A DNA stretch of 64,000 bases from JBCAXA01 sp038749025 (GCA_038749025.1 JBCDIL010000003.1:62001-126000), one strand, 5' to 3'; positions 8,056 to 17,885 are shown, counted from the first letter of the stretch. The notes: generated from the letters alone by a model not told the origin. Program-made: numbers and translations.

Positions 8056-8565
8056 CTACGGCTCGGCAGAACCAGGCGTCAATTCGGGACGAGCATCGTT
8101 CGCAGGATCCCACTCGATCAAGTTAATGGCGTGGCCGTCTGGATCACGTAAGCCCATCTCGCGTTGCTTCGTGAGGCCTTCATGGACCAGGTTGATTGGC
8201 GCTGCGATAACCGCACCGCCGAAGCGCTCAGCATGACTCACGACGTAATCGAGGTCCGAGCAATAGAACACCAACACGCCCTCACCTTGCTGCAAAGCAG
8301 TTCCTCGAGGGGGTAACGAAGGCGGCTCCGGATCCGATAACTCAAACAAGCCCACCATGCCGTACGCTGGTTCGTTGGGTACTTTCAGAATCACCGCGCG
8401 ACAGTTCGAGCCGTCTGCTGCGCCGAGCAAATGCCAAACGCTAGGATCATTCAGTTCACCCTCCCAGAAGACCTCGGTCAGTCCGAGTACTTCTTGGTAA
8501 AAGTCACGGGCCTTATCAAGGTTAGCCGTGATGATCGCGGTACGAACAAGTGGGCTGAGCTTCAT
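8056..8565 (-). CDS. VOC-family (glyoxalase/dioxygenase-like) protein
   Basis: 169 aa from the ATG at 8563-8565; a TTG six codons upstream is possible but less likely. It has two beta-alpha-beta-beta-beta modules: LVRTAIITANLDKARDFYQEVLGLTEVFWEG (N-terminal) and GVLVFYCSDLDYVVSHAERFGGAVIAAP with a C-terminal MGLRDPDGHAINLIEW. The GLRDPDGHxxxLIEW end is the usual metal-ligand strand of the vicinal oxygen chelate superfamily. Members are lyases, epimerases, dioxygenases or resistance proteins; nothing fixes the substrate. The gene is convergent with the GntR regulator (stops 8 bases apart) and about 110 bases beyond the end of the giant-protein operon. Confidence 0.88.
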   Translation of the reverse strand: MKLSPLVRTAIITANLDKARDFYQEVLGLTEVFWEGELNDPSVWHLLGAADGSNCRAVILKVPNEPAYGMVGLFELSDPEPPSLPPRGTALQQGEGVLVFYCSDLDYVVSHAERFGGAVIAAPINLVHEGLTKQREMGLRDPDGHAINLIEWDPANDARPELTPGSAEP

Positions 8566-8695
8566 TGATTGGACCCCGGTCAATTCACGTCCACTGTAGC
8601 GGACGAGATCATTCCTGTCTTTTTACGACAGCGTGCCACGCAATAAGCGTTATTCAGCGATGCGCTTGACGTCTTGATGAGACGGCAACTGCCAA

Positions 8696-11600
8696 TTAAT
8701 TGCGCGTAAGGGTAACGGTGTGGACCGACTCGAGTTTACCGCTCGCAACATCAGTAGGCGCGTACTCCCGCAGCACTAGTCGGCGTCGCCACCGAGCACT
8801 GCGACGACCGTGCCGATAGGTCACTTCACCTCGCCATAATGCACTGAATCCCTCGGCCAGCTGTCCGTTTAGCTCAACCGGTTCACCCGTTGCTCGCCAA
8901 GCCGCCTCATCGTAATGGCCATGCAACGGCTGCTCTTCAAGCGTCGCCACAACCCGGCCCAGGCTGTTACGGCGGCCGGTATACGCTTGGCCATTGAGCG
9001 CAACAGACCACCGGTTGCGACTGACTGGTGTGACAGTCACGAACCGATCCGGTGACAGCGCGACAAAGTCTGACGCTACAATCGGTGATAGATGACAATC
9101 GTCGATCGCATTGGCTTGATAGCGTGCCAGCGCTAAGCGGACCATCGGTAAAGCTGTCGGTTGTGTTTCAAAAACGATATCGGCGAACGGTCGTTGATGC
9201 GTATCGCTGAACGCGACATCGTGCAGTACGAGTACCCTGTTGTTTGCGTCAGCCAGTGCTGGACCAATGGTCTCAACCGCACTGGCAATGTGGGCTGGCG
9301 CGAGCGGCGCAGGCAGTGGCGCCCCCTTGCGGATAGGGTCACTGCCCCAGAGTGATGTCGGTACACCCGTATCGCTATCGGTAAATACCACCGCAAGCTG
9401 CTCGCCATCGCCCGATGAAAACCAGCCACGCTGCATGTAGACGCGCAATCCGAAACCGCGCTGCGAGGATGCACGAGCGCCGTCCGCGGAGCGCGTCTCC
9501 GTACGCTCGAACGTGGGTACAACATAGGCGATCTCTGGTGCCGCCGGTGCCGCAGTGCTAGGAATCGTCACGGTAATTGGCTGCCCGACGTACTGCATGT
9601 TGCGTGGGTCAGCCGTCAACGTCGCCGGGTAGTAATCGATAAAGCGGCTCGTCGCGACAGGGCGATAGGTCACGCGTCGGTGCCGCGTATCACCGAAATC
9701 GTGGGCCAGTGCTGCCCGCTTGTCGGCGTGATGCGCGAAGGGCGTCTCGTCGTCGGGGTCGATGCGTGTGCCGCCGGCAGCAACGGCATTGCTGGTGCGA
9801 CGCCAACCGGTGGTACCCGGGTCGTCGCGCCACTCGTTCCACTCGGCAGACACATCGATTCGACCGGTGCTCGGACCATCGAACAAAAACTCATCGTCGA
9901 TCAGCACGACACCACTCGCGTTGGCGTCGCGCTTGGCGATAACCGGGGCCACGAATATGGGCGGCGTCACTGGGCGTTGGGTCGCGTGAATGATATCGAG
10001 CTCGCGATGCGGTGCGATGGTTTTGGCATTGCCCATCGATACCGCAGCGTTCAAAGCGGCCGACTCGTGGCCGCCGGTCCAGACCGAGTTCGCCAATGCA
10101 CTCGTTGCCAGCGCATCGCCATCCGGCGCCGCCGCTAAGGTAAGTGTTGTTACCCGTCCACGCGGTACACGAACAACGACCGTCCTGCCCGTGACCTTCG
10201 CAGAGACTTCATTGAATCCAGCTTCGATGACTAACGAGAACGCGGTCGCCAACGTTGGCGACCCCGTATCGGCAAGTTGGTCATCAAAGCGCGGCAGCGG
10301 CACGCTAGTCCCGTCTGGCAAAATAAGCACGGCCGTGCGGCCAAGCGGGTCGGGCAAGTACGGTACAACCAGCGTTTTCGCATCGATGTAGTCGCGCGTG
10401 TCGCCATTCGCATCAACGTCTAACGAACCTCGGTGGGCCTGAATAAGCGACCAGCTGTCGTCAGGCGACAAGCCATCGAACAGGCCATGTCGCTCAGCCG
10501 TTCGCAACGACACCTCAGCCGGTAGCACGTGCAGTCGGCGCTTCGGCGTCGCGAAGCGACGGTCGTCGGCATCGCGAAGGACGATCGCATCGCCCGCCTC
10601 ACCCGGGCCTCGCGGTTCGGCCGGAAACACGACCGGGGGCTGTGCGCTTTCCGCTCGCAAGCAAGGGATCGCCGGGCTCGCGCGCAGGTTCTCCGGCAAC
10701 TGTGTGCTCATGTCTGTTGCGGTTTCCAACGACAGGCTATTGCCAGCAAGGTCCACGGTTCGTGCCCGAAACTGATAACGCACCCCGAAGCGCTGCGGCT
10801 GTAAACCGCCTGCCGGAACGTTGGTCGTGATCTGGATTCGAGAGTTTTGCGCTGGCGGTTCGTTAACGTCATCGACGCCGCTATCGGGGTGGCCGACCAC
10901 AAGGCTCCAGCCATCCCAAGCAAAAAGCTCCGGTGGCAAACGAAAACTCGACGATGCGGCGTTTCGGTCGACGTACATGGTGGGCTCAACAACACCTTCA
11001 TCAGCCAGGCCGTCGCCACCGGCTGGCCACGACCAGTCCGCCGCCATATAACGGGTCAGGCGCTGACATAGCGATCGCCAATCACCGCCATCGGCATCGC
11101 GAACATCGATGCGTAGGCCGCGGACCAGATCGTCGGCGTAAACGTCTCCGGAGATCGTCGACGGAGGCGCGCTGTCGCCGAGCGTCCCAGTTGCGCTCAA
11201 CATCGACTGACGCACGGCAGCGGCTTGCTGCAAGCGCTGCGGCAACGCGTCATCAACAATCCGCATGCCGCTCGACATCAGCGTTGGCAATTCAACGCCT
11301 GCCGGGTCGTTATGCTCGGCCTGTTGGCTCAGCGAGAAAAACGCGTGCTCCAAGTTTTCTTGCACGACGTTGCGCGGATCGCGGGGCAACGCTTGCAAGC
11401 CCGCGTGTAGCGCGCCACTTCGCCATGCCGCACAAAAGCTGCGTGTATCGGCGTCGGTTTCTGCACCCACTTCGATACGTGTCCACAACGAACGCTCTGC
11501 CAAATCAGGCAGCGGCTCGCCATCGGCAATAACGGCTAGCCGGCTCGCTTCGTCGAGTTGCAGCTCGGCGGCTGGGATAACCAAATCGACCACCAACCCC

Positions 11601-12244
11601 AGCTTGCGTAGCAGCCGGCCATGGCCACCCAGGCCAGCGATAACCGAATGAAACTCCGTATCGGCCGAGGCGCTCTGGCGCGGCGGCACCGACCGTTGCT
11701 CCGCCGGCTTGAAGAATGCCGCGAATCTTCCCAATGCCGTGTTACCGGCGCGCAGCAACCCGGGCTGACCGAGACCCGCGAACGCCTGCAACGCCGAGCC
11801 ACCGGTATCGCGCGGCACCTGACTCGGTAGCGACTCGGCATAAACACGACGCACCGCATCGACCACGGGCACAGCTTCATAAGACAAGGCACCGGCCATC
11901 AGTGGTGCAGTGACTTGCTCCTGGGTCGCCGAGAACGAATTGACTGCCGTGTCCGCCGGCAAAATCGCCCGCCACGCCGCGCTGTCCGCGGTATCGGCCG
12001 TGGTGGGGAGTAATGGCGCTGTCGTCGTCAGCTCATCTGTCGCGGTAGCCGTAACGATTCGCCAGCGGCGGTTAGCAAGCTGGCTTGGCCAATCGACGAG
12101 CGCCGGGTAGTCGCCGAGGCTAACTCGGCTGTCATCGGGCTCGAGTTGTGGCGCGATGAAGACCGACACCTGCGCTTGCCATTCACCGTTAACACGGCGG
12201 ATGGCCGCTGGCAGCGCTGTATATATAAGTATCGATTCCGCCAC
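8696..12244 (-). CDS. Giant uncharacterised protein, second gene of a pair (1182 aa)
   Basis: Not recognised. It begins with GTG 3 bases after the stop of the upstream 1026-aa gene, so translation is coupled. There is no signal peptide or membrane segment. The N-terminus (residues about 1-60) has a beta-rich VSVFIAPQLEPDDSRVSLGDYPALVDWPSQL motif. Around residue 770 there is a block reading FDGPSTGRIDVSAEWNEWRDD, GDTRHRRVTYRPVATSRF and QYVGQPITVTIPSTAAP, suggesting Ig-like or receptor-binding beta domains. The C-terminal about 100 residues are basic. The sequence reads as a mosaic of beta-sandwich domains with many Thr/Ala and few Lys. A large structural, carbohydrate-binding or shell protein is possible, but there is no catalytic motif to support an enzyme. 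Confidence 0.85.
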   Translation of the reverse strand: MAESILIYTALPAAIRRVNGEWQAQVSVFIAPQLEPDDSRVSLGDYPALVDWPSQLANRRWRIVTATATDELTTTAPLLPTTADTADSAAWRAILPADTAVNSFSATQEQVTAPLMAGALSYEAVPVVDAVRRVYAESLPSQVPRDTGGSALQAFAGLGQPGLLRAGNTALGRFAAFFKPAEQRSVPPRQSASADTEFHSVIAGLGGHGRLLRKLGLVVDLVIPAAELQLDEASRLAVIADGEPLPDLAERSLWTRIEVGAETDADTRSFCAAWRSGALHAGLQALPRDPRNVVQENLEHAFFSLSQQAEHNDPAGVELPTLMSSGMRIVDDALPQRLQQAAAVRQSMLSATGTLGDSAPPSTISGDVYADDLVRGLRIDVRDADGGDWRSLCQRLTRYMAADWSWPAGGDGLADEGVVEPTMYVDRNAASSSFRLPPELFAWDGWSLVVGHPDSGVDDVNEPPAQNSRIQITTNVPAGGLQPQRFGVRYQFRARTVDLAGNSLSLETATDMSTQLPENLRASPAIPCLRAESAQPPVVFPAEPRGPGEAGDAIVLRDADDRRFATPKRRLHVLPAEVSLRTAERHGLFDGLSPDDSWSLIQAHRGSLDVDANGDTRDYIDAKTLVVPYLPDPLGRTAVLILPDGTSVPLPRFDDQLADTGSPTLATAFSLVIEAGFNEVSAKVTGRTVVVRVPRGRVTTLTLAAAPDGDALATSALANSVWTGGHESAALNAAVSMGNAKTIAPHRELDIIHATQRPVTPPIFVAPVIAKRDANASGVVLIDDEFLFDGPSTGRIDVSAEWNEWRDDPGTTGWRRTSNAVAAGGTRIDPDDETPFAHHADKRAALAHDFGDTRHRRVTYRPVATSRFIDYYPATLTADPRNMQYVGQPITVTIPSTAAPAAPEIAYVVPTFERTETRSADGARASSQRGFGLRVYMQRGWFSSGDGEQLAVVFTDSDTGVPTSLWGSDPIRKGAPLPAPLAPAHIASAVETIGPALADANNRVLVLHDVAFSDTHQRPFADIVFETQPTALPMVRLALARYQANAIDDCHLSPIVASDFVALSPDRFVTVTPVSRNRWSVALNGQAYTGRRNSLGRVVATLEEQPLHGHYDEAAWRATGEPVELNGQLAEGFSALWRGEVTYRHGRRSARWRRRLVLREYAPTDVASGKLESVHTVTLTRN

Positions 12245-12247
12245 GCG

Positions 12248-15200
12248 CTACGCTGCAAAGGCCTGGCGCCAAGCCAGCCACTCCTCTTTGGTGTAGTCGG
12301 TGCGATCCTGTGGCCCATCGCGACTCAGTCGGTCTGGGTCCGCGTTACGCAGCTCGTGATTGAAGCGAACCGTTACTGTTACGCTAAAGAACGCCGCTTG
12401 CACACCAACGACGATCTCAGCGTGAAAGTAACAAGCGTCTTGCTGCCAGGTGCCGACCGCGGTAAGACCCAAGGCAACATCGATGAAGCCCGCAAGCCGA
12501 GCGCTGCCCTGCAGTCGAATGACGAAATCCGTCTGCACGAAGGGTGCGTCGCCGGGCTGTTCATAGTAGGTAAAGACGCCAGACAACGAACCGGAACACA
12601 GCGCTTTCGTAATGCCGAGATCAAACTCCGCTCGGTAAACGACACCGACACTGAATTGCACACCGGTAACGGCGCGCGGCGTAACGTTGAGCGCCAAGTG
12701 GGCCGTGCCACCCCACGGCAGGGATGTGAGCGTAATCGGGCGGTCGGCACTCGCGACTCGTAACGTGAACAACGGGTCCGGGACAATGCCGCCGCGCGGG
12801 AAGAAATAGAACCCGACACCGAGACCGATGGAGATATTGCTGACGTCAAACTGCAGCCACTTAAAGTCCGGTACGACAAACGGGCCAACGTTAACAGAGA
12901 CATCGGCGTCGCCAGCATCCGGCAAGGTCGCAGGAAAGACGGCTGACGGCTCACCGAACTCAAGCGGCGGTGCTGGCGGTGGCTTCAGCGCGGCCATGAT
13001 CGGGTTGATGAACGCAAGTGCACCCGTACCGCGTACGTCGCCGAGTTCAAAGTGGAACTCCGGCTTTATGCTGCTCTCTTCGTCGTCGTCTGGCTCATCG
13101 TTATCCGGTTTATCGTCTGCGCTAGCGTCTGCGTCTTTTTTGGGCGGACGTGGGCCGAGAGTAACCTCAAGCTTGGTAACGTCCATCGCCAGGCCACCGA
13201 GCTGATCGACCTTAAGAGCGAGTGCGAAGTTATTCGCCGACGCTGCGACTTTCCAATCGGTCTGCTTCGCCGTGTCGTCTTGCTGCGTCGCCGACGACTC
13301 GTCGCTCGAGGCGTCTTGTTCTTCTATTGGCGCATCACCGATTCGCCGCTGGGTCATCGCCGATACCGCGATGCTCGCTTGCTTCTCCGCGACCGAACTG
13401 ACCCGAACGATTTTTAGGAACTCGAACTCGGGCATATCGAATGACCACTTCAGTGCCGTCGTAATCGTGTATGCCCGCGATTGCGGTTGGCTCGTTTCGC
13501 CGTCGTCCTTGTCTTCGTCCGGTGCATCCTCTTCGTCGACTGCTTGCGGCGGATCCGGCACAACCGACATGACGAATTGCGGTACATAGGCGGGTCGACC
13601 ATCAGCGCTAGCGAAGACGTCGCCCGATAACGAGAACACGCCCAATAACTTGGCATCGTCGGTGAAATACGTTGCGGGATCGATCGGCTGGTTGCGCCGA
13701 ATGGCATCCGCATCACCGACGGGGCCCTGCGTTCGAGACAACCCATCCACGACCATCGCCGGTGTAATCAAGCCGCCGACCTGATCGGCGTGGGTCCGAA
13801 ACGATAACGGGATGCGTGCGTCGCCAACCGCGGTCGCGAATATCTCGCCCACGTTATCGCTGGCCGATGGATCATCGAGACGAAACCTGCCGCGATTCTC
13901 TGCCGCATCTAAGTAGGGCTCGAGCGCTGGTACACGTGCTTCGATCCATTCGACGCGGCAATCGAAGCGATTCGTGTCATCGTCACGTTCGCCAGCGCTG
14001 TACAAGCGCGTATTCAGTAACTGCAGCGTCGTGTCGCCCTGGGTCCGCGCCGGTTGCCGTTCGCTACCGTCAAAAGGTGTAACCACCGTGGCTTGACCAT
14101 CAAGCTCAATAGCCGCACGGTTTTCGTCGGCGTACAAACCAACAGCCGCATCGTAACCATCAATCGTTGCGTAGACGGCGGCCGCTGAAAACTGGTGTTT
14201 CGCGCCGTCCCAATCGGTCGCTTCAAACAAGAAATCGAAGGCTTGGTCGATACCGGTATCGATCCAGAATGCCGCTGCATCGGTATCGACACCGACCAAT
14301 GGTGGCGTTGCCGTCGTCACCAGCCGAATTGATTGGAACGGCATCGCGCCTACCGTCGGGTAGTTGACGACAGGGTCCTTGATCACAATAAACCGGTGTT
14401 GATTCAGCGTTGCGACACCGCCGTTGGTGGCTTGTCGCTCGTTAACGGTGACGATCGCTGCGCGATGACCGAACGGAAACAGATGACCCGGTGGTCCCTC
14501 GGTCTCGACGAGGCTATCGCGACCCGCCACAACACGATGCTCCCATCGGGCAATCGCGGTATCTCCCTCCCACTGCCCGCGAACATCGAGCCACGCGCCG
14601 CTTGGCGACAACATCAACTCGCGCAGCTGCACGGTTCGACCGGACAGCGCGGCGCGCTCCGATGGAGTGAGTGAAGTCGCCAGCTCATCGAGCATGGGAT
14701 TGGGCTCACGCGGTAATACGACCATGGCCGATTGATTAGTGGCCAGATCGCTCAGCTGCGTGTGCCACAGTTCCGTTCTTCCATGCCACGTCACTGGCTG
14801 GTGCGCGTGCCGCCACGCAGACGCCGGAAGCGTCGGCACGTTTAATAACAAACCTGTCGGCGTCTCGATTCGGGTGGCAGCTTCAGTAAGCCCGTCGTTT
14901 GCAGACCAGACGATTTCTAACCGTGACCAATCGAGTAGGGACTCAACACTAAGATCAAGACCGTCCATCTCCACCGGAAGCTGAAACACCAGCTGCATCT
15001 CGCTCGCCGCAACCGATTCGACAGGCAACGCACGAAGCACACTTGTTTGCCAAACCGCCTCGGCCACATGTTGCGGCGGCAACCCGATGGCTACTGTCGC
15101 TGGCGACGCCGGGTCGATGGGAACAAGCCGATCCGGCTTATGCCGGCGCGGCACAAGCTTGAGATTGGTGAACGAGATCGACAGCGCGAGCTGGTCCGCG

Positions 15201-15328
15201 GCGCGAATGAGATCAACGTGGGTGAGTACTTCGTCGCTACGCCGTGGCGCACAACTTGCGACACCGAGTAAGGTCGCCAGTGCCACCGGCAACCGAACGA
15301 AGGCCCGACGCGAAACGCTGTTGGTCAC
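12248..15328 (-). CDS. Giant Tat-type lipoprotein of unknown function, first gene of a pair (1026 aa)
   Basis: Not recognised by family. The N-terminus has a twin-arginine motif and lipobox (SRRAFVRLPVALATLLGVASC), so it is probably folded before export by Tat and then lipidated at Cys about 26. Residues about 580-770 carry several Asp/Glu/Lys-rich linkers (DEEDAPDEDKDDGET and similar) separating folded segments. The C-terminal about 170 residues are a beta-rich region with alternating hydrophobic strands (GVGFYFFPRGGIV, VGVQAAFFSVTVTVRF) that could form a barrel or sandwich. It overlaps no neighbour but is only 3 bases from the next giant gene, which it surely accompanies. No enzyme motif is visible. 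A large periplasmic or surface assembly is the simplest guess. Confidence 0.86.
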   Translation of the reverse strand: MTNSVSRRAFVRLPVALATLLGVASCAPRRSDEVLTHVDLIRAADQLALSISFTNLKLVPRRHKPDRLVPIDPASPATVAIGLPPQHVAEAVWQTSVLRALPVESVAASEMQLVFQLPVEMDGLDLSVESLLDWSRLEIVWSANDGLTEAATRIETPTGLLLNVPTLPASAWRHAHQPVTWHGRTELWHTQLSDLATNQSAMVVLPREPNPMLDELATSLTPSERAALSGRTVQLRELMLSPSGAWLDVRGQWEGDTAIARWEHRVVAGRDSLVETEGPPGHLFPFGHRAAIVTVNERQATNGGVATLNQHRFIVIKDPVVNYPTVGAMPFQSIRLVTTATPPLVGVDTDAAAFWIDTGIDQAFDFLFEATDWDGAKHQFSAAAVYATIDGYDAAVGLYADENRAAIELDGQATVVTPFDGSERQPARTQGDTTLQLLNTRLYSAGERDDDTNRFDCRVEWIEARVPALEPYLDAAENRGRFRLDDPSASDNVGEIFATAVGDARIPLSFRTHADQVGGLITPAMVVDGLSRTQGPVGDADAIRRNQPIDPATYFTDDAKLLGVFSLSGDVFASADGRPAYVPQFVMSVVPDPPQAVDEEDAPDEDKDDGETSQPQSRAYTITTALKWSFDMPEFEFLKIVRVSSVAEKQASIAVSAMTQRRIGDAPIEEQDASSDESSATQQDDTAKQTDWKVAASANNFALALKVDQLGGLAMDVTKLEVTLGPRPPKKDADASADDKPDNDEPDDDEESSIKPEFHFELGDVRGTGALAFINPIMAALKPPPAPPLEFGEPSAVFPATLPDAGDADVSVNVGPFVVPDFKWLQFDVSNISIGLGVGFYFFPRGGIVPDPLFTLRVASADRPITLTSLPWGGTAHLALNVTPRAVTGVQFSVGVVYRAEFDLGITKALCSGSLSGVFTYYEQPGDAPFVQTDFVIRLQGSARLAGFIDVALGLTAVGTWQQDACYFHAEIVVGVQAAFFSVTVTVRFNHELRNADPDRLSRDGPQDRTDYTKEEWLAWRQAFAA

Positions 15329-15403
15329 GCGAGCACGACGCCAGGATTCATCGTAAGCAGTCGGACTTGCGAATGGCGCAACGCTCCATGCAGGTAGTCT
15401 GCA

Positions 15404-15438
15404 CCAGGCGCTTGCTTAGGTCTACGTGAGTATTGAAC
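15404..15438 (+). repeat. Left arm of an inverted repeat bracketing 15517-16230
   Basis: Starts with CCAGGCGCTTGCT, which is repeated exactly in reverse complement at 16347-16359. The similarity extends imperfectly for roughly 20 further bases (TAGGTCTACGTGAG against the complement of the right arm, AAGTGTCTAGGTGAG). Both arms point inward. Together they delimit a 956-base segment holding one lipoprotein gene and its terminator. Confidence 0.6.
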
Positions 15439-15456
15439 GAAGGCAGCAGATACAAA

Positions 15457-15486
15457 AAAGCCCGAGCGGGGTATCGCTCGGGCTTT
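15457..15486 (-). terminator. Intrinsic terminator of the lipoprotein gene
   Basis: A perfect 12-bp stem (AAAGCCCGAGCG / CGCTCGGGCTTT) with a 6-base loop, followed on the minus strand by six T residues (positions 15459-15454). It lies 31 bases after the stop of the 15517-16230 gene and would serve that gene. The reverse reading has only a short T tract, so it works mainly leftwards. It is inside the inverted-repeat bracket. Confidence 0.9.
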
Positions 15487-15516
15487 AGTTGCTTACTCGG
15501 GAGTAAACGTCGGTTG

Positions 15517-16230
15517 TCAGCCGCCGCGACCGTGAATTCGGCCGTTGTGGCTGTCTGGAGCATTTGGAGCCACGTCACCGCTCTCTTGCTTCGGTCTTGG
15601 TGCATTCTCATACGCCAAACAAATATCCACACTGTTATCTTTCGACTCTGTATCTAAGATATCAACGAGCCTTTTGGTGCTCGAACGCTCAGCTAGCATT
15701 AGCTTGAGTTCCTTGTGTGGCGCACGACTTGTTATACCGCCGCAGAAATAGCGCATTCGATCTCGAACATCAACGGATATGGGTGGTGGAACATCGAGAT
15801 GGAAAAACCACACGAAATGATCGCGCTTTTCGCTACGGCTGTTTCCATGCAGCTTCGCTCGAGCTGCACCGACATACAGTTTAGCAATTCGGTCTTCATC
15901 GATATAAACGTATGAGCTTGCACATTGGACTTTGCCTACTTTGCTCCATGCATGACTGCTTTCTTTCTTTTGTTCCACTTTGAAGTGCGCCGTGTCATCG
16001 AGCCCGAACTTCGTGTCTTCGTCGAACAACTCGGCAATATGTCCATGCTCAGCCGCATGTCCTCTGACCGGGATCGACTTGACGCTTTCTACATCCAGCC
16101 AACCAATTTCCGATTCATAGCAGAAATCCTCATCAGCTACAGGCGGATCTCGTTTGTCGCACGCGGACAGCAAACTTGCGCCTAAGGCGACCAATAGGAC
16201 GCCTGGCACAGATGATTGGATTCTTCTCAT
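15517..16230 (-). CDS. Hypothetical lipoprotein inside an inverted-repeat cassette
   Basis: 237 aa. The signal peptide VLLVALGASLLSAC ends in a lipobox with lipidated Cys near residue 24, followed by an acidic segment. The mature part has several cysteines (DFCYESE, VQCASSY, RYFCGG, DICLAYE) and a central VSSYVYID/RIAKLYVGAARAKLHG block; no known domain is recognised. Base composition is visibly less GC-rich than either neighbour. It is bounded by 13-bp perfect (about 35-bp imperfect) inverted repeats at 15404-15438 and 16322-16359 and has its own intrinsic terminator, so it looks like a self-contained acquired cassette. It is separate from the giant-protein operon downstream. Function unknown. 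Confidence 0.78.
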   Translation of the reverse strand: MRRIQSSVPGVLLVALGASLLSACDKRDPPVADEDFCYESEIGWLDVESVKSIPVRGHAAEHGHIAELFDEDTKFGLDDTAHFKVEQKKESSHAWSKVGKVQCASSYVYIDEDRIAKLYVGAARAKLHGNSRSEKRDHFVWFFHLDVPPPISVDVRDRMRYFCGGITSRAPHKELKLMLAERSSTKRLVDILDTESKDNSVDICLAYENAPRPKQESGDVAPNAPDSHNGRIHGRGG

Positions 16231-16321
16231 TCTTCCTCCCTCCGATTTACCTGGGGTTCACGATAGGTACCCTAGTACTGTCGAGTGCCCATAAATCCTC
16301 TCGGACCCCATCCTTAGATCG

Positions 16322-16359
16322 TCCATCAGTCTCACCTAGACACTTGAGCAAGCGCCTGG
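16322..16359 (-). repeat. Right arm of the inverted repeat bracketing 15517-16230
   Basis: AGCAAGCGCCTGG at 16347-16359 is the exact reverse complement of 15404-15416, with imperfect extension inward through CACCTAGACACTTG. The arm ends 9 bases before the stop of the MATE gene. No transposase is present between the arms. Confidence 0.6.
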
Positions 16360-16367
16360 AAGGAAAG

Positions 16368-17819
16368 TCAGACGGTCACCTCCTTCCACCTACCCCGCCG
16401 AAACAGCACGACCGCCCCGATCGTTAGCAGCAACTGCGTAACAATCATCGCAATGAAAACCCCGGTTGGCCCAAGCCCAAGCGGCTCGGCCAACCAATAC
16501 GCGAACGGCAGTTGAAAAACCCAGAAGCAGAGCGCGTTAAGCCACGTAGGAGTACGTGTATCTCCAGCGCCGTTGAACGCCTGCACAACAATCATGCCGA
16601 TGGCGTAGATAACGTAGCCGCCAGCCAAAATCCGTAAGCACATGACGGCATAATCTGACACAGCCGGTTCCGCCGTGAACACACTGACGATAACGGGCGC
16701 ACCGAAGCCGAAAATGACGGCCAGTACTCCCATAAACCAGACGTTGTACTTCACCGTGAGCCAGACCGCTCGCTCGGCTCGCTCGGGTTTCTCAGCGCCT
16801 AAGTTCTGACCAACCAATGTCGCTGCGGCATTTGCCATGCCCCACGCCGGCAGTAAGCAGAACACAATAACGCGTATGGCGATCGTATAGCCGGCGACCG
16901 CCTCGCTGCCGTAGCTCGCCATCAGACGCATTAACACGATCCAACTCGCCATACCGATAATGAACTGAGCGACGCCGCCGGCCGATACCTCGAGCAAACG
17001 CTTCAAGGTTGGTCCATGCAGTTTCAGCGCGGCTATCGACATCGGTAGGCGCGGTGTTTGCGCGAACAAGCGGTACATTAAGTACAGCGCACCGGTGCCG
17101 CGACCGATAACCGACGCGATAGCCGCACCCTCAACGCCAAACTCGGGGAACGGACCGACGCCGAAGATCAGCAACGGATCCAACACAATGTTGAGTCCGT
17201 TCCCGAGCCATAGCGCGCGCATGGCGATAGCCGGCTCACCGGCACCGCGAAATGCTGCCGACAGCAGAAACAGGTACATCAACGTGACCGAACCGCCGAG
17301 CAGAATCCGAGTGAAGCCTGCGCCCTGCGCAATGACATCGGGTGCAGCGCCCATCAGCGCGAGGATGTCCGTCGCGTAGAACGCACCGAGCACGCCGAAG
17401 GTGATGGCCACCAGGCCGCCGACCCATAGCGCTTGGCCAGCGATGTACGCCGCATCTTCAGGACGTTTTTCCCCGATACGCCGGGCGATCATGGCGGTTA
17501 CAGCCATGCCGACCCCGACGCCGATCGCTTCCAACAACACGATAATCGACTCAGTAATGCCGACAACAGCAACCGCATTGGCGCCGAGCGACGCGACCCA
17601 AAAGATATCGGTAACGACGAACAGCGACTCCATGCACATCTCGGCGATCATCGGAATGGCCAAGAACGCGATAGCGCGCTTCAACGGAACGCTAGTGACG
17701 TCTACTTCTTCGCCACGCAACGCGCGACGAAAAACGTCGAAAAAGCCGAGCTTTCCTGCGCCGGCAGACAGTTGGTTATTCGCTTCCACGTTAAATCCCA
17801 CGGAGCACTCGCACGGCAA
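16368..17819 (-). CDS. MATE-family multidrug/toxin exporter
   Basis: About 483 aa with roughly twelve hydrophobic segments in two homologous halves; an inner-membrane Na+- or H+-coupled antiporter. Typical pieces are VPLKRAIAFLAIPMIAEMCMESLFVVTDIFWVASLGANAVAVVGI at the first helices, SAAFRGAGEPAIAMRALWLGNGLNIVLDPLLIFG in the middle and VQAFNGAGDTRTPTWLNALCFWVFQLPFAYWL near the end. The RGAG and GAGDTRTP loops are family hallmarks. The start is uncertain: the frame opens with TTG at 17817-17819, while GTG at 17799-17801 or 17787-17789 is also possible, and none has a clear ribosome site. It faces away from the small ORF at 17886 in the same direction. Substrate unknown. Confidence 0.93.
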   Translation of the reverse strand: MPCECSVGFNVEANNQLSAGAGKLGFFDVFRRALRGEEVDVTSVPLKRAIAFLAIPMIAEMCMESLFVVTDIFWVASLGANAVAVVGITESIIVLLEAIGVGVGMAVTAMIARRIGEKRPEDAAYIAGQALWVGGLVAITFGVLGAFYATDILALMGAAPDVIAQGAGFTRILLGGSVTLMYLFLLSAAFRGAGEPAIAMRALWLGNGLNIVLDPLLIFGVGPFPEFGVEGAAIASVIGRGTGALYLMYRLFAQTPRLPMSIAALKLHGPTLKRLLEVSAGGVAQFIIGMASWIVLMRLMASYGSEAVAGYTIAIRVIVFCLLPAWGMANAAATLVGQNLGAEKPERAERAVWLTVKYNVWFMGVLAVIFGFGAPVIVSVFTAEPAVSDYAVMCLRILAGGYVIYAIGMIVVQAFNGAGDTRTPTWLNALCFWVFQLPFAYWLAEPLGLGPTGVFIAMIVTQLLLTIGAVVLFRRGRWKEVTV

Positions 17820-17885
17820 CCGGTGCGGTACTCAATAAAGCTAGTTAAGAAATGCGGCTATCGAAAGGCCGCCAGAGCGCGCTAC

